A stretch of 64,000 nucleotides of DNA from Isoetes taiwanensis (Eukaryota > Streptophyta > Lycopodiopsida > Isoetales > Isoetaceae), in contig JAJEKV010000223.1 of assembly GCA_021234155.1 (NCBI GenBank), positions 496,001 to 560,000 of the forward strand. The letters run 5' to 3'. The notes beneath the pieces were generated by a model that had not been told where the DNA came from, did not search any database, and saw nothing but the letters and a program-made list of their open reading frames with translations. Both the position numbers and the translations under genes were made by a program. Below are positions 43,270 to 55,600 of this stretch, piece by piece. Position 1 is the stretch's first letter. Every line of letters begins with the position of its first letter.

Positions 43270-43640
43270 CATGCACCCCATCCAAGGTAATAATCGCGTA
43301 AGCCTGATCCGTGTGTTTATAGAGCAGCTCATCCAATTCAGTTGCTCCACATGTTGTGGCATCCAAGATGTATAATATCCAAGACTCTCGGGCTCCCTCA
43401 CAGATTTCAAGCTTTTCTTCGAAATATGGTTTGAGCTCGCTCTTGAATTGCCATATGTCCCCATCATCGTAAAGTACTTTGTAGAGTTTGTATCATTATT
43501 GTCTCGCTTTAACCCAAAGAAGGGCCTCAAGAGTCTCCTTAGTGTCATTGGACGAGTACCTTCCGGGACCTCTCGGACATGGCCCCCTTCATGATGTTTC
43601 TTCACCAGATAATCTGTTGTGAACATCAGACAAATTGTTA
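43270..43640 (-). pseudogene. Tudor-like fragment between LINE ORF and tail
   Basis: After the LINE stop near 43590 a different minus-strand frame encodes LRRLLRPFFGLKRDNNDT. After a one-base change of frame it continues with YKVLYDDGDIWQFKSELKPY and FEEKLEICEGARESWILY, reaching GVHED before a stop. FFG...LYKVLYDDGD is the hallmark of Tudor-type chromatin-reader folds. It could be 3'-transduced host sequence or a diverged part of the LINE. The assignment rests on that single motif. Confidence 0.35.
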
Positions 43641-45196
43641 AAATAAGCTGTAAAGAACGAATAGAACCCTTGGAAAGATCCCAGTGTATCCCATCCTCTG
43701 TCATAGTTAGAGCCTTTTTTCATTCTGTGTGCCATAGCAGCTTCTGCTAACTCTAATTGAAGAGTTGTTTTCAAAGAGTTCATGTCTGGAGGAGATTGGT
43801 TAATTGCTACATTGTTTCTATGTTTCCAAATCGACCATAGGCAGAGAGTTCTAATTGTACTCAGAAAGGTAGAGCCATTTGCAAGAAAATCAAAGAGGTC
43901 AGACTCCAAAGCAGGGGTTGCACCTATATGGGGGCCAATCCAATTCCAAAAGGGAGACAACCATGGACAGAGAAAAATATGATTAGATGTTTCTGGCTGT
44001 CCACATCCTAGAGGGCATGTGTCCACTACTTGGTCATTGTATTTGGCTCGGAATGTATTGGATTTAAGACTCCTATTCAACACCAGCCATCTAAAAAGGA
44101 CAACTTTTTTTGCACACTGAAGTTTCCATCCTTTTTTGATGGCTCGAACAGCTTCATCATCCAAGCAATTCCACTGAGTTGCCACTTTTGTCTCCTGTGA
44201 ATCCAACAGAGTAGAGTAAAGTTTAGCTACTTTATGTCCACCTCCATCCAATGCCCAATTTTGTTCCTTAATTTCAGTGCCTGGCCATCTATGGGGGCGG
44301 GTTAGTGCATTATAGATACTTCTGTTAAAACTTGAATCCTGCACCATTGTGGAGATTTCCTGCCATGATCTCCATCTACCTTCCCTCACCATACTGCCAA
44401 CTGTGTTCAGACCTTTAAGAGTCCATTCCTTATACTTCCTAGGGTGTTTCAAAGCAAGACACCCATCTGCCTCGTCTGCCAATCCCTGATGCCAAAAAAA
44501 GTTGAATTCCTTTGAGACATTCTTAATTGGGTGGGCATTAAAGCATACCGAGACTTTATTCCAGGCTTGTATGATCCTCCTCATGATAGTTGAGGTACCT
44601 GCACTAGGATTGAGCTGGTAAAAGGCAGAATCAGGCAATTGATGAGCAGTGGAAGGGCTCCCAAGCAATGATGTTTTCCCTATCCAATATCTAACCAGCT
44701 CAAGTGCTGGGGATTTTGTTGGTGATGTTAAACATCTCCAAACCTGTTTTGCTGCCAGTACCTGTGCCTGCAGGAAGAGATCCTTGCATCCTAAACCCCC
44801 TCTTTTTCTGGGCAAAGCTAGATATTGCCAACCAACCATATGTGAACCTTGCCAAATGAATTCTTTCATGATTATCTCCAAATCCTTGTAGGTTTTTTTA
44901 TCTGCTATTATAGCTGAGGAGAAGTAGACATGGGACATCTGGTATTCGAATTGTCCACACTCCATATTTATCTTTGTCCATCTGGTGAGATGACCCATCC
45001 CAGTTATTGAAATCACCAACAAGCTGCGCCACCTGTGCAGCAGGTGCCCATTCTCGATAGACCAACCATCCATCTTTATAATTGAAACCATACTTGCACG
45101 ATGAATTTCATTGTGATTGTGCAGCGCAGCAAAGTTGTTGCATATGCATGTGCAACTAAACAATGATGCTAAATGTCTTTTGGCATTGTAATCCAT
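43591..45196 (-). CDS. LINE ORF2 C-terminus, 5' truncated (zf-RVT type)
   Basis: A single open minus-strand frame of about 530 codons covers the region after the reverse transcriptase core. It contains YFSSAIIADKKTYKDLEIIM, EFIWQGSHMVGWQYLALPRK with RGGLGCKDL, and a zf-RVT domain WLVLNRSLKSNTFRAKYNDQ followed by CPLGCGQPETSNHIFLCPW with the expected CX3C...HX4C-like pattern. It ends LSDVHNRLSGEETS. The RT catalytic domain and endonuclease are missing, so this is a 5'-truncated copy, though the remaining frame is undamaged. It belongs with the poly(A) tail at 43003-43034. No target-site duplication was found. Confidence 0.8.
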
Positions 45197-45199
45197 TCA

Positions 45200-47066
45200 A
45201 CGCTTTGGAAAAGCCAGTTAACATTTCATGTGTTGTATTTCAATCTTTAAGCTTACTAAGTAGATTAGGAGGACAATTTTGAACATTAACCTATGACGAA
45301 CAAAGACATAATTTTAAATACCATTGGAAAGCACTTTTTCTAGTATGGTCTATAATTTCAGGTATGTCATTTATACATCCAAATTAAATTCCCTTGGAAC
45401 CCCTTGTTGTTGTGCTACATGTTCCTTAGAGTATAGAGGTCTGCATCTTAGACCTATCTAATCAAGCTCTAGCCCATAACATGGCAATCCATCAACATCT
45501 TTTCCATCGAGATAAGTACTATGGGATATTTTCCAAACTTCTTCTTCACGATGACTACTATGTGAAGATTACGTTTTATATATAAAGGGCAATCATAAAT
45601 GCTGCCATTTAGATGTTGAGTCGACTGCCATATCACCCTCACCATATTTCTGATTATTACTTGAAGCATTGCATCATCTTTAATTAGAATATCATCGACG
45701 TCTTTTTGGATCATTTTGAGATGTATTGTAAGGTTAGTGTCATCTATCACAAACTTCTCCTAATGTCATAAGATACATGAATCTCTTGGTGCTCCACATC
45801 AGATTAATTCCAACATGCATAAAAATAATTGTGCAAGTTTAAATTGAAATACCTTCATACCTAAACTGTGATGCAAGCTGAAAGTTGATTTCGTATACAA
45901 GAATTTCATTCTAGTTTCAATTCTGATGTGGAAGGCTTGCCGACACGCGTCACACAACAGAATTGAAACTAAAATGAAATTCTTGTTATGTGAAGCTTTG
46001 GGTAGGAGCAATTTTGTGAATCTGCAGGTAACAAACAGTTAGAATGCTGGTAAAAGGGCAAGAATGCAAGTAAAAACTGTCGAAATGCAAGTGAAAATTT
46101 GGAGCAGGAAGATTAATTGCATTAAGGTTTAGAACTCTGTCGTGTGTTAGGATGGGATTTGTAGTGGAAGCAGAATTGGTCCTACTTAAACTTTATGTTG
46201 ATAATATTCACAATATAGTTTTTATGTGTGGCATGGAGGAGGAGAAGATAGTATAATCTACATATAGTTCATAGTGACCCCTACATGATCATATCATGAA
46301 CACAAAGGTCATTAGCATTGACAATGGCCGAGAAGTTCCAGTTAGAAATGACAGCTTTGAGAAATGAAGAAATGGAGTTTTGGTCAATCCTCCTCTCTCT
46401 CGATCCTCCAAAAAAAAAAAAGGGCGGAAATGCAGGGTTGGGGTAAGGTTAGGGCGGGGATGGAGTAGTTACATTGACAAAGCTTATTTTGACATGATGT
46501 GGAGTTTGTGTATTAAGACATGAACTAAAAGTTTCTTCACGCTTAGAATTAGTGCAAGGTATACATATTGAGGCGCGATAGGAAAAGGGTGTATTTTGCA
46601 AACCTTAATATACAGTATATAAAAACTTGTACGGGCATACCCCACAAACGAGGATCGCTACGATCGGTCCAGATCAAAGAATAAAGGGCAAATATGCCCA
46701 TCCAACAGCTCTCGGTGCCCGAAGTAACCCCCCATGTGAATATGCACCCAAACCAAAGGGGGTTTCAGGGGGGTTTTAATTTAAAAATTTTGGATGTAAT
46801 GGTTGTATTAATTAATGTTAATGGTAGTTATCTATTGGATGTTATATTGAAAATAAATAAAAACAAATATAGGTAAGCCAACACAGGCGTTGAACATAAT
46901 GGTTTGTGTTGGGAATGGTGTAAGGATTAATGAACAAAGTAGAAAATGAAGATATAGCAATTGAAAAACAATTGTGGTGCTACATCATATACTCAAGCTA
47001 TAAGAAATCTTTTAAAATATGCCAAATAGTTAAAATACTACTTGTTTCTTTCAATTTCAAAACATC
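45200..47066. other. No gene recognised; includes a hairpin at 45895-45989
   Basis: AT-rich DNA with short open frames that show no family motif. A copper-poor, simple AT sequence around 46750-46870 gives the longer frames there. Confidence 0.4.
45895..45989. repeat. Hairpin with 31-bp arms
   Basis: ATACAAGAATTTCATTCTAG plus TTTCAATTCTG faces its inverted copy (CAGAATTGAAACTAAAATGA onward) across a 32-base loop containing GACACGCGTC. There are about two mismatches in the 31-bp stem. It could be a MITE or a small-RNA precursor. Confidence 0.7.
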
Positions 47067-47083
47067 TTTTGCAATCAGATTGT
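47067..47083. repeat. Target-site duplication of the L1 LINE, 3' side
   Basis: TTTTGCAATCAGATTGT matches 52952-52968 with one mismatch. It lies immediately beyond the poly(A) tail (T run 47083-47094) of the minus-strand LINE. Confidence 0.85.
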
Positions 47084-47132
47084 TTTTTTTTTTTGAAGAA
47101 CGTGTTTTACTTCATATTATACACTCAAAATA

Positions 47133-50100
47133 TTACAAAGTACTTCCAGAAGTAAGAAATGTCCATGAAGCATCAATCACTTTTAGATGATCACTCCATA
47201 TTGGAATTTTAATACGATCAAGGCCAATTGAGATCTGAAAGCAATTATACAACTTCTTACGAATTTCTTGAAGCATCACCTGAGAAGAAATACGCTTATC
47301 ATAAAAGACCTTTCTTCGCATTCGCTTCCATACACTCCAAATTAGCCAAGACTTTGCCATGTGAAATGTAATCCTTTTAGAAGCAGTCCACTGATTTGGA
47401 TAAATACCCAAAAGAAAGTGCTGACTATCCAAATATACTCCAAAAAGAGAATGCAGCCAGGACCTAAGACTACTCAGCTCTGCACACAAATATAAACAGT
47501 GCTCCAATGTTTCAATATACCGCTCACACATTGGGCAAAGTGGGCTTACTCCCGGCTTAAAGCGATGAACCATCTCATTAACTCTCAAAGAGCGATGAAT
47601 CACCTGCCAAAGTAGAACATTTACCTTTGGAGGATTATATTTAGACCAAACAAGGTTCCAGATGGATTGCCATTGAGAAGGCAAAGTCTGTAAGTGCCAT
47701 TTTCGAGAAGGTGATAAAGTACTTGAGGAGGTAAGCAATCTGTAGCATGAACTTACTAGCTTCTTGCCTTCTTTAATACCTTGAACAAAGTTCCAAAGAT
47801 CTCTTGTTACCCACCTTCTTAATTAGAGGAAGAGCACTTGCTACATAAGCCCATATACTGATATCTTTATCCAACAACCCATATGTCTCCTGAAACCATT
47901 GCCAAGGAGCAATGTCAATACCAAAATACCACTGTTCAATAGAAATAATACTTGCTCTCCTCCACCTCGCTTGGGAATGCGCATGCATAAATTCTACAAC
48001 TGGGTGTAGTTGTCCATGAGTATACAAAGGCAACCACAGAACGGGGGAAGATGCCTGGAGACAAGCTTCCCAATCAAATGTAATCACCTGCTGGACTACC
48101 TTTTAGGCCCGAAGCAAGCCTTTCAGTACTGGAGAGGCATGTGAATAAGCTTTCAATGGATATAACAATGCCCAAGGGAGCTCAATTCTCACACCTTGCT
48201 TATGAAAAACCATAAACTTCTTTACTGATTGTTTACGTAACTTCATACCTGGTGATGCACAATCATCTTTCAACAAATTGAACAATAGCTTAGAAGCTAA
48301 GACCTTACCCTGTAAAGAAAGACCCAACATACCAAGTCCTCCTTGTTGTTTAAACAACATACATTTCTTCCACGCCACCTTCACAGTGCCTCCTTGATCA
48401 GTACACCAGACAAAACCTCTTACAATCTTTTTTATCTCTGCAAACTTAGAAGATGGAGCCAATAGAACCGAAACCAAATAAATATGCGTATTGTTCAATA
48501 CTGACTTAGCTACTTGAATTCTACCTGCCAAGGATAACTTTGAACCTCTCCACCAAATCAGTTGCCTTTGTAAATTTAAGATAATTTTATCCCATGCTTC
48601 ATTCATGTCAATATCTAGACCAAAGGGGACTCCTAGAAGCTTTGTCTTTGCAGATGGTACAACAACCTTCCAGGCATACTCATATAAAAAATGCGGAACT
48701 GCTTCCTTCCCCACCCATAAAGCACTACACTTAACCCAATTAAGGAGACAACCAGATGCAATTGAAAATATATCCAAAATCTTTTTGATTATCTGCACAT
48801 TATTCTCTTCACCATCCACTAGCAAGAAGGTATCGTCTGCAAACTGATTAACCAAAACCTGTTCACCTTCCACCAATAATAATCCCTTTACCAAACCATC
48901 CTTTTCAGCCTCATGCAATAGTTGCGAAAGTCCTTCTGCCACTATAGTAAACAAAAAAGGAGCTAAAGGGCAACCTTGCCTTATTCCACGTTCAATTGGA
49001 AAAAGCACCAATGGTTCTCCATGATAGAGTACTACCCCCTTAGCAGAAATCAACATTTTATGCATCATAGATCGGAAACCAGACCCAAATCCCAATTTCA
49101 AAAGCATGGCATCCAAGAAAGTCCACTTTACACTATCATACGCTTTAGCAAAATCCAATTTTAAATATAGAAGATTTTGACCTGAACATTGGGCCCAATG
49201 AACTCCTTCATATGCTGCCACTATATTATGAAAAATTTGCCGAATGGGAAGAAAGCCCGACCGAGCAAAAGATCTATTCTCAATCCCAAAACCTGTTTAA
49301 GTCTTTCTGCATAGGCTTTTGCAATAATTTTATAGATAGTAGATAGAAGAGTTATTGGGCGCCAATCATGAATGCTCACGGGGTCTTTGACTTTAGGAAT
49401 AAGAGAAATCAAACCCGTATTCAAAATCCTATCAAATTGATGTGAAATACACAAATCTTTGTATGCCTCCATAATGCTCACTGACGTCCATTCCCAATAC
49501 CTTTTAAAAAATTCTACAGGGATACCATCTATACCTGGACATTTATCTGAAGCCAACTCAAATGTTGTTTTGCTTTCATAATTCGTGACATGGACAGTGA
49601 GGCCTCTAACAATTGAGATTCCTCTTGTGAAAGAATTGCATGAACCTTAGAAAGCACAATATCCTGCATTACATCTTCATGAGGCAAGTGTTTGACCTTA
49701 AAAAAAGTTTCAAAGTATTGAGTAAGGGACTGCTTAATCTCATTTGGCTCTGTCATTACCCTCCCATCTGGCAGAGATAAAGAGTGCATAGTAGCTGCAT
49801 ACCTCTTACGCTTTGAAGCTCTAAAAACAGTTTTATTACAACGATCTCCATCTTTCGGCCGGGTTAATCCAGATTTAACTCGTACGATTGAATTTGGGCC
49901 ACTTCAAGACCACGAATAGCATCAATAATCATTTGCAATCTAAAAGAGTCCGTACCCACTTTCTTAAGCTCCTCTAATTCAGCATATAACTTACTTAATG
50001 TCTCTTTTCTTCACGAACTTCGTGGCGCCCCCACCTTTTTCGCAAAAATCTTGACATTTGCCAAAGCCTCAACAATTCTTCGCGATACCATGTTGTTGAG

Positions 50101-50931
50101 ATGAAGCCTTTTGCCAAGCCTCGACATCCCCGCTTCAAACTCCTCATTAGGCAACCATCGAGTATTCAATTTAAATATTTTTTTTTTCTTTTTGTCGACT
50201 ATGAGTAAGTTCACGATTTTCAAGGATTTGAGGATTATGGTCAGAGAGCGACTTGTGCCAAATAATTAAGCCTCCATAACCGTGGACATATATCACAAAG
50301 CACACTATTTGCATACATTCGATCATGACGAGCTGCGGACAATCCCTGGGCCAACCCAATTATTAGTCCAAGTAAAAGATGAATCTCCATCAACTTCCAT
50401 AAACCCATCTTTGAAAGAGTAACTTCGCCACACGCTGCCGTTCAAAGCCGCATAACAATCATCCACCACCTAACTGCCTTGTGTTGATTCGACCATATTG
50501 AAATCCCCTACTAAAAGCCAAGCCACGTTTTCTCCCCATTTTGGTATTTTATTACATAAAGAAGCCCATAAAGTTGCTCTTTTTCTAGGAATATTAGATG
50601 CATATACATTAATGATACCACATTCTTGAAGTCCTTGCTTCCATTTAATGACTTTCCACCTTCCAAATTTATCTTTTGCTGTAAATGTGACATGAACATC
50701 CATATTCCAGGCTATCATTGTACCACCCTGAGCCTTGCCTGAAGTACTTATTATAGTAGAAGTTTGCTTCCCAAACAAATTCATCATTGGAACAACCCTA
50801 CCTCTATCACATTTATGCTCTTGAATACATAAAATATCTGGATTAATGTGTTTAATTAAATTAGCCAACCTCTGTCGTTTTTGAGGAGATGAACGTGCTC
50901 CTCTCACATTCCAAGACATGATCTTAAGCAT
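47133..50931 (-). pseudogene. L1 ORF2: endonuclease, reverse transcriptase and zf-RVT
   Basis: ATG 50931 starts the endonuclease (MLKIMSWNVRGARSSPQKRQ, DILCIQEHKCD, GIINVYA, WLLVGDFNMVES). A stop follows at 50470, and further shifts lie in 49860-50460. The reverse transcriptase runs from CPGIDGIPVEFFKRYW and LISLIPKVKDP (49556-49221) into a frame 49221-48103 with YLKLDFAKAYDSVKWTFLD, GIRQGCPLAPFLFTIVAEGL and the catalytic QFADDTFLLVDG (FADD in place of YADD). SLAGRIQVAKSVL and the RGFVW segment follow. The zf-RVT part (47738-47133) has WSKYNPPKVNVLLWQVIHRS and CPMCERYIETLEHCLYLC. At least four frame breaks exclude activity. Confidence 0.9.
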
Positions 50932-50985
50932 GAGGTATTTTGGATTTCTTCTTCCTCCTCTTTTTTGATGAGGCTTTTCCCACTT

Positions 50986-52625
50986 TTACCTCAGTTTCCT
51001 GTGGCTTATATAATACCAAGGCCTGGTCCATGTTATGCTCACTAATATCACCAGTTCCTCCTCAGATGAATCGTCACCAGCCCCTGACTCTATGATATCA
51101 CCGTTATCCAGGTAATGCTTCACCCGTGCTTTACTTTTACACTTTTTAGGACTTTGCCATGCCAACTCATCATTGGAACATTTTACCATCTCTTCATCTG
51201 GTGATGAATCATGAACATCCTCACCAACCACCATTGGAACTGCTTCTATATCTTTTCCACCTTCTTGCGAACCAGATACCTTCTTTTCATCCAGATTCTC
51301 TGGAGCAACTTCTGTAGGATTTGCAGACATATCCATATTTTGCTGGTTATCACCAATGGGATATTCCTTCTGCACATCTACATCCAATATCTTCAAAGAA
51401 GGAAACCAACACTTTAACTCACTGCCATTCAAAAGCTCTAAGTTAAAGCGTCAAAAAAACTCCCCACTCTTCACTATTACCTCCTTAGGAAGACTCTGAT
51501 CCATTGGTAATGCTACACAAACACGAGCACCTCTGAGAATTGAATGAGATATATGCTTACCAATACCATTAGCAATAGAGATAAGGAACTTTGGAAGCAA
51601 TAGATCCAGTGGCAAACCATAAATTTGAAACTAGCAAGGCAACATTGCTTTATAAGGATTATCAGCAGAAAAGCCTGGTGAATAATGCTGAAAAATGACA
51701 CATGAGCCTCCTATTGAGAAAACACCTCTTGAAGTCAATCTATTAACAAAGGCCCGTCTTCAAACCCCAGCAAAAAGAAATTATTGCCTAACACTTTGAA
51801 AGAATTAAAAGGTGCAATAGACATCCTTCTGAGCATAGAACCAATCCATCCAGTAATTTTAGTAGAATTAAAATAATTTCCAGCATAGTACCCAATTACA
51901 GAATGTGCCACCAGTTTAGCCACACACTTTCGGTGCTCCAATTGATCCACTTCTATAACTGGTACGCCACAAACTTTGTTTCCAACAACAGAACCATTAA
52001 TGCCTTAAACAAAGTCCTCCACACAACCAGAATGCAAAAATCCCCCTTTCCTCTCTTTCAACACTTCAAAAAAATCCTGCTTATTACCCTGATCCAAGAA
52101 AGTAAGCGCTTCCTGCACACGTGAACTCTGATAATTATGAGCAAGATCTTTACGCACCCAAGTACTAAAATGAGCATTCCTCAATCTGTTAACTGTGTCA
52201 TTTGATCTCCAAGCATTTGGAGGATCTTGGCGAACAGGATTAGACCTCAAATCTGCAAACCCACCATTATTACTTTCGGTAGCTTTAGGTGACTCAGCAT
52301 CTCCTTTCACCACCTGTAAAGCCTCAGCACATGGCAAATCCTCAGAAACATTGGCTAGTACCTCCATACTTGTTTTGCCCACTATTTCATCATTTGTCAT
52401 TTTAGGTACTTCCTCGGTCGATGTAAACAAAGATTTCAAGGGTTGCAATGCCTTTGCAATTGAAACAGTTGATGTATTTACCTGCTTATGCATCTTTGCT
52501 ACTTCACCTGCATGGCTTGAGCCTAAAGGAGTATAAGAGCAAAAATTTTCTGGAAACCCACCAGCCTTCTCCATTTGACTCATATACCGAAAGTCAGACA
52601 CCTGAAATGAAAACCCCTTCACCAA
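50986..52625 (-). pseudogene. L1 ORF1 with DUF4283-like domain
   Basis: Minus-strand frames encode, in order, a Ser/Thr-rich N-terminus (MVKGFSFQVSDFRYMSQMEK at 52625), LRNAHFSTWVRKDLAHNYQ, and then after a frame change near 52000 CVAKLVAHSVIGYYAGNYF. RMSIAPFNSFKVLGNNFFLL and FQIYGLPLDLLLPKFLISIA belong to the DUF4283-like RNA-binding region of plant L1 ORF1. The last part (51432-50986) is acidic and low in complexity (SSPDEEMVKCSNDELAWQSP). Stops lie near 52005, 51735 and 51640. ORF1 proteins bind the LINE RNA. Confidence 0.75.
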
Positions 52626-52951
52626 AACCTACGCCGAGCCCCTAAGAAATAGAGATCCACCCAAGAGAATAGTGCAGGTTGGTCCGCTGAGCCTAATCAA
52701 CCCTGCTACTACCTCCAATCCTCAGAGGATTTCAGGCAAGATTCTGTAATATGGCCGAAACTGAAAGACTCTTGACTTGCACCAGTAATCTTCTGTAAAA
52801 GCATTCATATAAGATACCAATGGAAAGGGCTCGAAAAGAGCTTTCCAACGGTGTAAAGAACACTGAATTCTGACTCCGAACGCCAAAGTTATGGGCCTCT
52901 CAAAGTTTGCTCCGGCAAAGGACTGCGCCCTACCTGCGGCCTTTTTCTCTA

Positions 52952-52968
52952 TTTTGCAACCAGATTGT
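52952..52968. repeat. Target-site duplication of the L1 LINE, 5' side
   Basis: TTTTGCAACCAGATTGT, the partner of 47067-47083. The single mismatch (T against C) fits an ageing insertion. Confidence 0.85.
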
Positions 52969-54238
52969 TGCCTTTGTGTTTCAATAATCTACCAAAAGTA
53001 CCATAGCACTCCACAACACTCGAAATCTATAGGCTAACCTCAAAATATATAACCTAATATCTAGATAGGGACCAAGAACTCTAAAGACAAATCTTTAAAA
53101 TGCGAGGACTGGCCAAATCAGAATAGCGAGATTCCTAAGTCGTCTCAATCGGTTCGGAAACCACACGTTTCTTAATAAATAAATACACGCCAACATTAGC
53201 ATGTAAGAGTATTCGCAAACATATATCCTTTAGAAGGCCTGTATCAAGATAACATTGCAACTTTATATCCAAAGAGTAAAGTCACTTTTTTTCAAGCTTA
53301 TACCCAAAGATAACACTTTAAGATCCAAAAGCACTTTGTAACAAAAACAGATGTGCTAAAAACTTGATTCTCATAACATATGCTCCAAAATGGCATCTGG
53401 CATCTATAAGTAGAGCAAGTAAATACAAGGAATGGATACCAGAGATGTCTTGATAGAATTTATTGATAATAAGCAAAGAACTTAAATCTTCTCCTATGTT
53501 ACCAACTTGCCCAGATCCATATATATTATATATGTCTTTAAGAATTTATAAGGCTGATTGCACTATGTCTTATGTCTGCCCATAAATTCCTTACCTTACA
53601 TTGGCTTCTAGAGCAAGTCTTTATATTCTACTCCATCCAGGATCTGAACTTCCTGTAGGTACATAATCTTCCTTATGGATCTGATAGACGTTCATAGCAT
53701 AAGCCACATGAGCTACGATTGCCCAGATATTTTAATCAACATACCTCTCAAAAACGTTTCTAAAGATCTATAAAACAAGTAAAGCAATATGACCTGAGAT
53801 AATAACTGAAGTATATATCTCATAAGATTGCACCAGCAAATATGCAGCATGTTAAGCGCAATATCAATTCCAATCCACAGTGCAGGCAATAAACTGTTAT
53901 GATTGAAACTACTGCACCCAGTATTAATCCACTAGTAATTTCAAAAGAAAAGAATGCAAAAGCTGCGATGGCACATATATGGGCTTTCCAATGAGGATTT
54001 TGGGCCTGTCAAAATATTGCAAGAAAATATCCAGAAATACTTGGTATTCGTATTCGTTCTATCATCATTCGTTTTTAACCCCGTTGGTCCAATTTCAAGA
54101 ACAAAATTTAGTGAAGAAAAGAAACAGACCTGCATTCCATGGGATCGATACTCATAAGTCATTTGTCCTCTTATTCAAAATAAACTACTAAAGAAGAAGC
54201 CTATAATCCATCTTATAAGCTAAATACCATGGTGTGGA
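52969..54238. other. No gene recognised
   Basis: AT-rich sequence. The only frames of note (53941-54191, both strands) overlap and have no motif. Confidence 0.45.
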
Positions 54239-54239
54239 T

Positions 54240-55600
54240 ATGTAGCAAAATAACAGGGGGTTCCAGGGGGATTTGATATAGATATAATTCTTGAAACCAT
54301 AGACCATATCCCTAAAACAATTCAATGGGTTATTATAAAAAAAAACATAGATTTAAGATAAAAAATAGTCACATTAGCTCAATGGTTAGATTGGTTAAAG
54401 TAGTCGTATTAGGACATTGAGTTATTTTGGTAGAGGTTCGAATCCCCGTATTTCATATTCTAAAAACTTAAGCCAAACCGTATAGAGGCTCGATATACCA
54501 TCAAAACCTTAGGCAAACTCGTATTCGACATCTTAAAATCATAGGCGTCTCCAATCATAATTGAGCATAATCAAAACGAGAGGTGTCAAGAAGCTCCAAC
54601 ATACAGTCTGGGCCATAGGATTGACAGATCCGACGACTGTGGTAGTCCAAGGTGCACCTCGTTTAGAATATGTAGCAAAATAATGGGGGTTTCGTGGGGA
54701 TTTGATATAGATATAATTCTTGAAACCATAGACCATATCCCTAAAACAATTCAATGGGTTATTATAAAAAAAAACATAGATTATATGTAGCAAAATAACG
54801 GGGGTTCGTGGGGATTTGATATAGATATAATTCTTGAAACCATAGACCATATCCCTAAAACAATTCAATGGGTTATTATAAAAAAAAACATAGATTTAAG
54901 ATAAAAAATAGTCACATTAGCTCACTGGTTAGATTGGTTAAAGTAGTCGTATTAGGACATTGAGTTATTTTGGTAGAGGTTTGAATCCCCGTATTTCATA
55001 TTCTAAAAGCTTAAGCCAAACCGTATAGAGGCTCGATATACCAAAACCTTAGGCAAACTTGTAGCAAAATAACAGGGGGTTCCAGGGGGATTTGATATAG
55101 ATATAATTCTTGAAACCATAGACCATATCCCTAAAACAATTCAATGGGTTATTATAAAAAAAAACATAGATTATATGTAGCAAAATAACAGGGGGTTCCA
55201 GGGGGATTTGATATAGATATAATTCTTGAAACCATAGACCATATCCCTAAAACAATTCAATGGGTTATTATAAAAAAAAACATAGATTTAAGATAAAAAA
55301 TAGTCACATTAGCTCACTGGTTAGATTGGTTAAAGTAGTTGTATTAGGACATTGAGTTATTTTGGTAGAGGTTTGAATCCCCGTATTTCATATTCTAAAA
55401 GCTTAAGCCAAACCGTATAGAGGCTCGATATACCATCAAAACCTTAGGCAAACTCGTATTCGACATCTTAAAATCATAGGCGTCTCTAATCATAATTGAG
55501 CATAATCGAAACGAGAGGTGTCAAGAAGCTCCAACATACAGTCTGGGCCATAGGATTGACAGATCCGACGACTGTGGTAGTCCAAGGTGCACCTCGTTTA
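54240..55600. repeat. Composite tandem array of three repeat modules
   Basis: Module R (about 110 bp, containing GGGGGATTTGATATAGATAT and CAATTCAATGGGTTATTAT) occurs five times: about 54242-54353, 54669-54783, 54784-54896, 55060-55173 and 55174-55288. Module S (tRNA-like, about 115 bp) occurs three times, near 54354, 54898 and 55285. Module T (about 190 bp, GAGGCTCGATATACC to AAGGTGCACCTCGTTTA) occurs twice complete (about 54476-54665, 55400-55600) and once as a short remnant near 55023. The order is R-S-T-R-R-S-t-R-R-S-T. The copies are nearly identical, which implies recent amplification. Confidence 0.9.
54368..54460 (+). repeat. tRNA-like module S with A box and B box, copy 1
   Basis: TAGCTCAATGG (54375-54385) matches the A box consensus and GGTTCGAATCC (54435-54445) the B box. 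The spacing between them (60 bp from start to start) suits a tRNA with a long variable arm. The acceptor arms (GTCACAT and TATTTCA) do not pair, so this is a tRNA-derived repeat rather than a functional tRNA gene. The other two copies carry GGTTTGAATCC, a C-to-T change in the B box, and an A box altered to TAGCTCACTGG. Confidence 0.55.

Larger units (their letters stand above)
47084..52951 (-). mobile_element. Full-length L1-type LINE, 5.9 kb
   Basis: The element is flanked by 17-bp target-site duplications with one mismatch. It has a poly(A) tail on the low-coordinate side, an ORF1 with a DUF4283-like domain, and an ORF2 with endonuclease, reverse transcriptase and zf-RVT domains. Several stops and frameshifts make it inactive, but it is not 5' truncated, so its 5' UTR (about 52951-52626) and internal promoter region are preserved. 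Confidence 0.85.

Noticed and set aside
43589-45196. Intact 530-codon frame as a host gene
   Set aside because: Its zf-RVT and GGLGCKDL motifs show it is the C-terminus of a LINE.
48605-48847. Plus-strand frames opposite the LINE reverse transcriptase
   Set aside because: Shadows of ORF2; no start context or motif.
54539-54868. 109-codon frame with repeated FRDMVYGFKNYIYIKS peptide
   Set aside because: Product of the repeated DNA module R, not a gene.
54368-55380. Functional tRNA genes
   Set aside because: A and B boxes are present but the acceptor arms do not pair and no standard cloverleaf can be drawn; two of three copies have a damaged B box.
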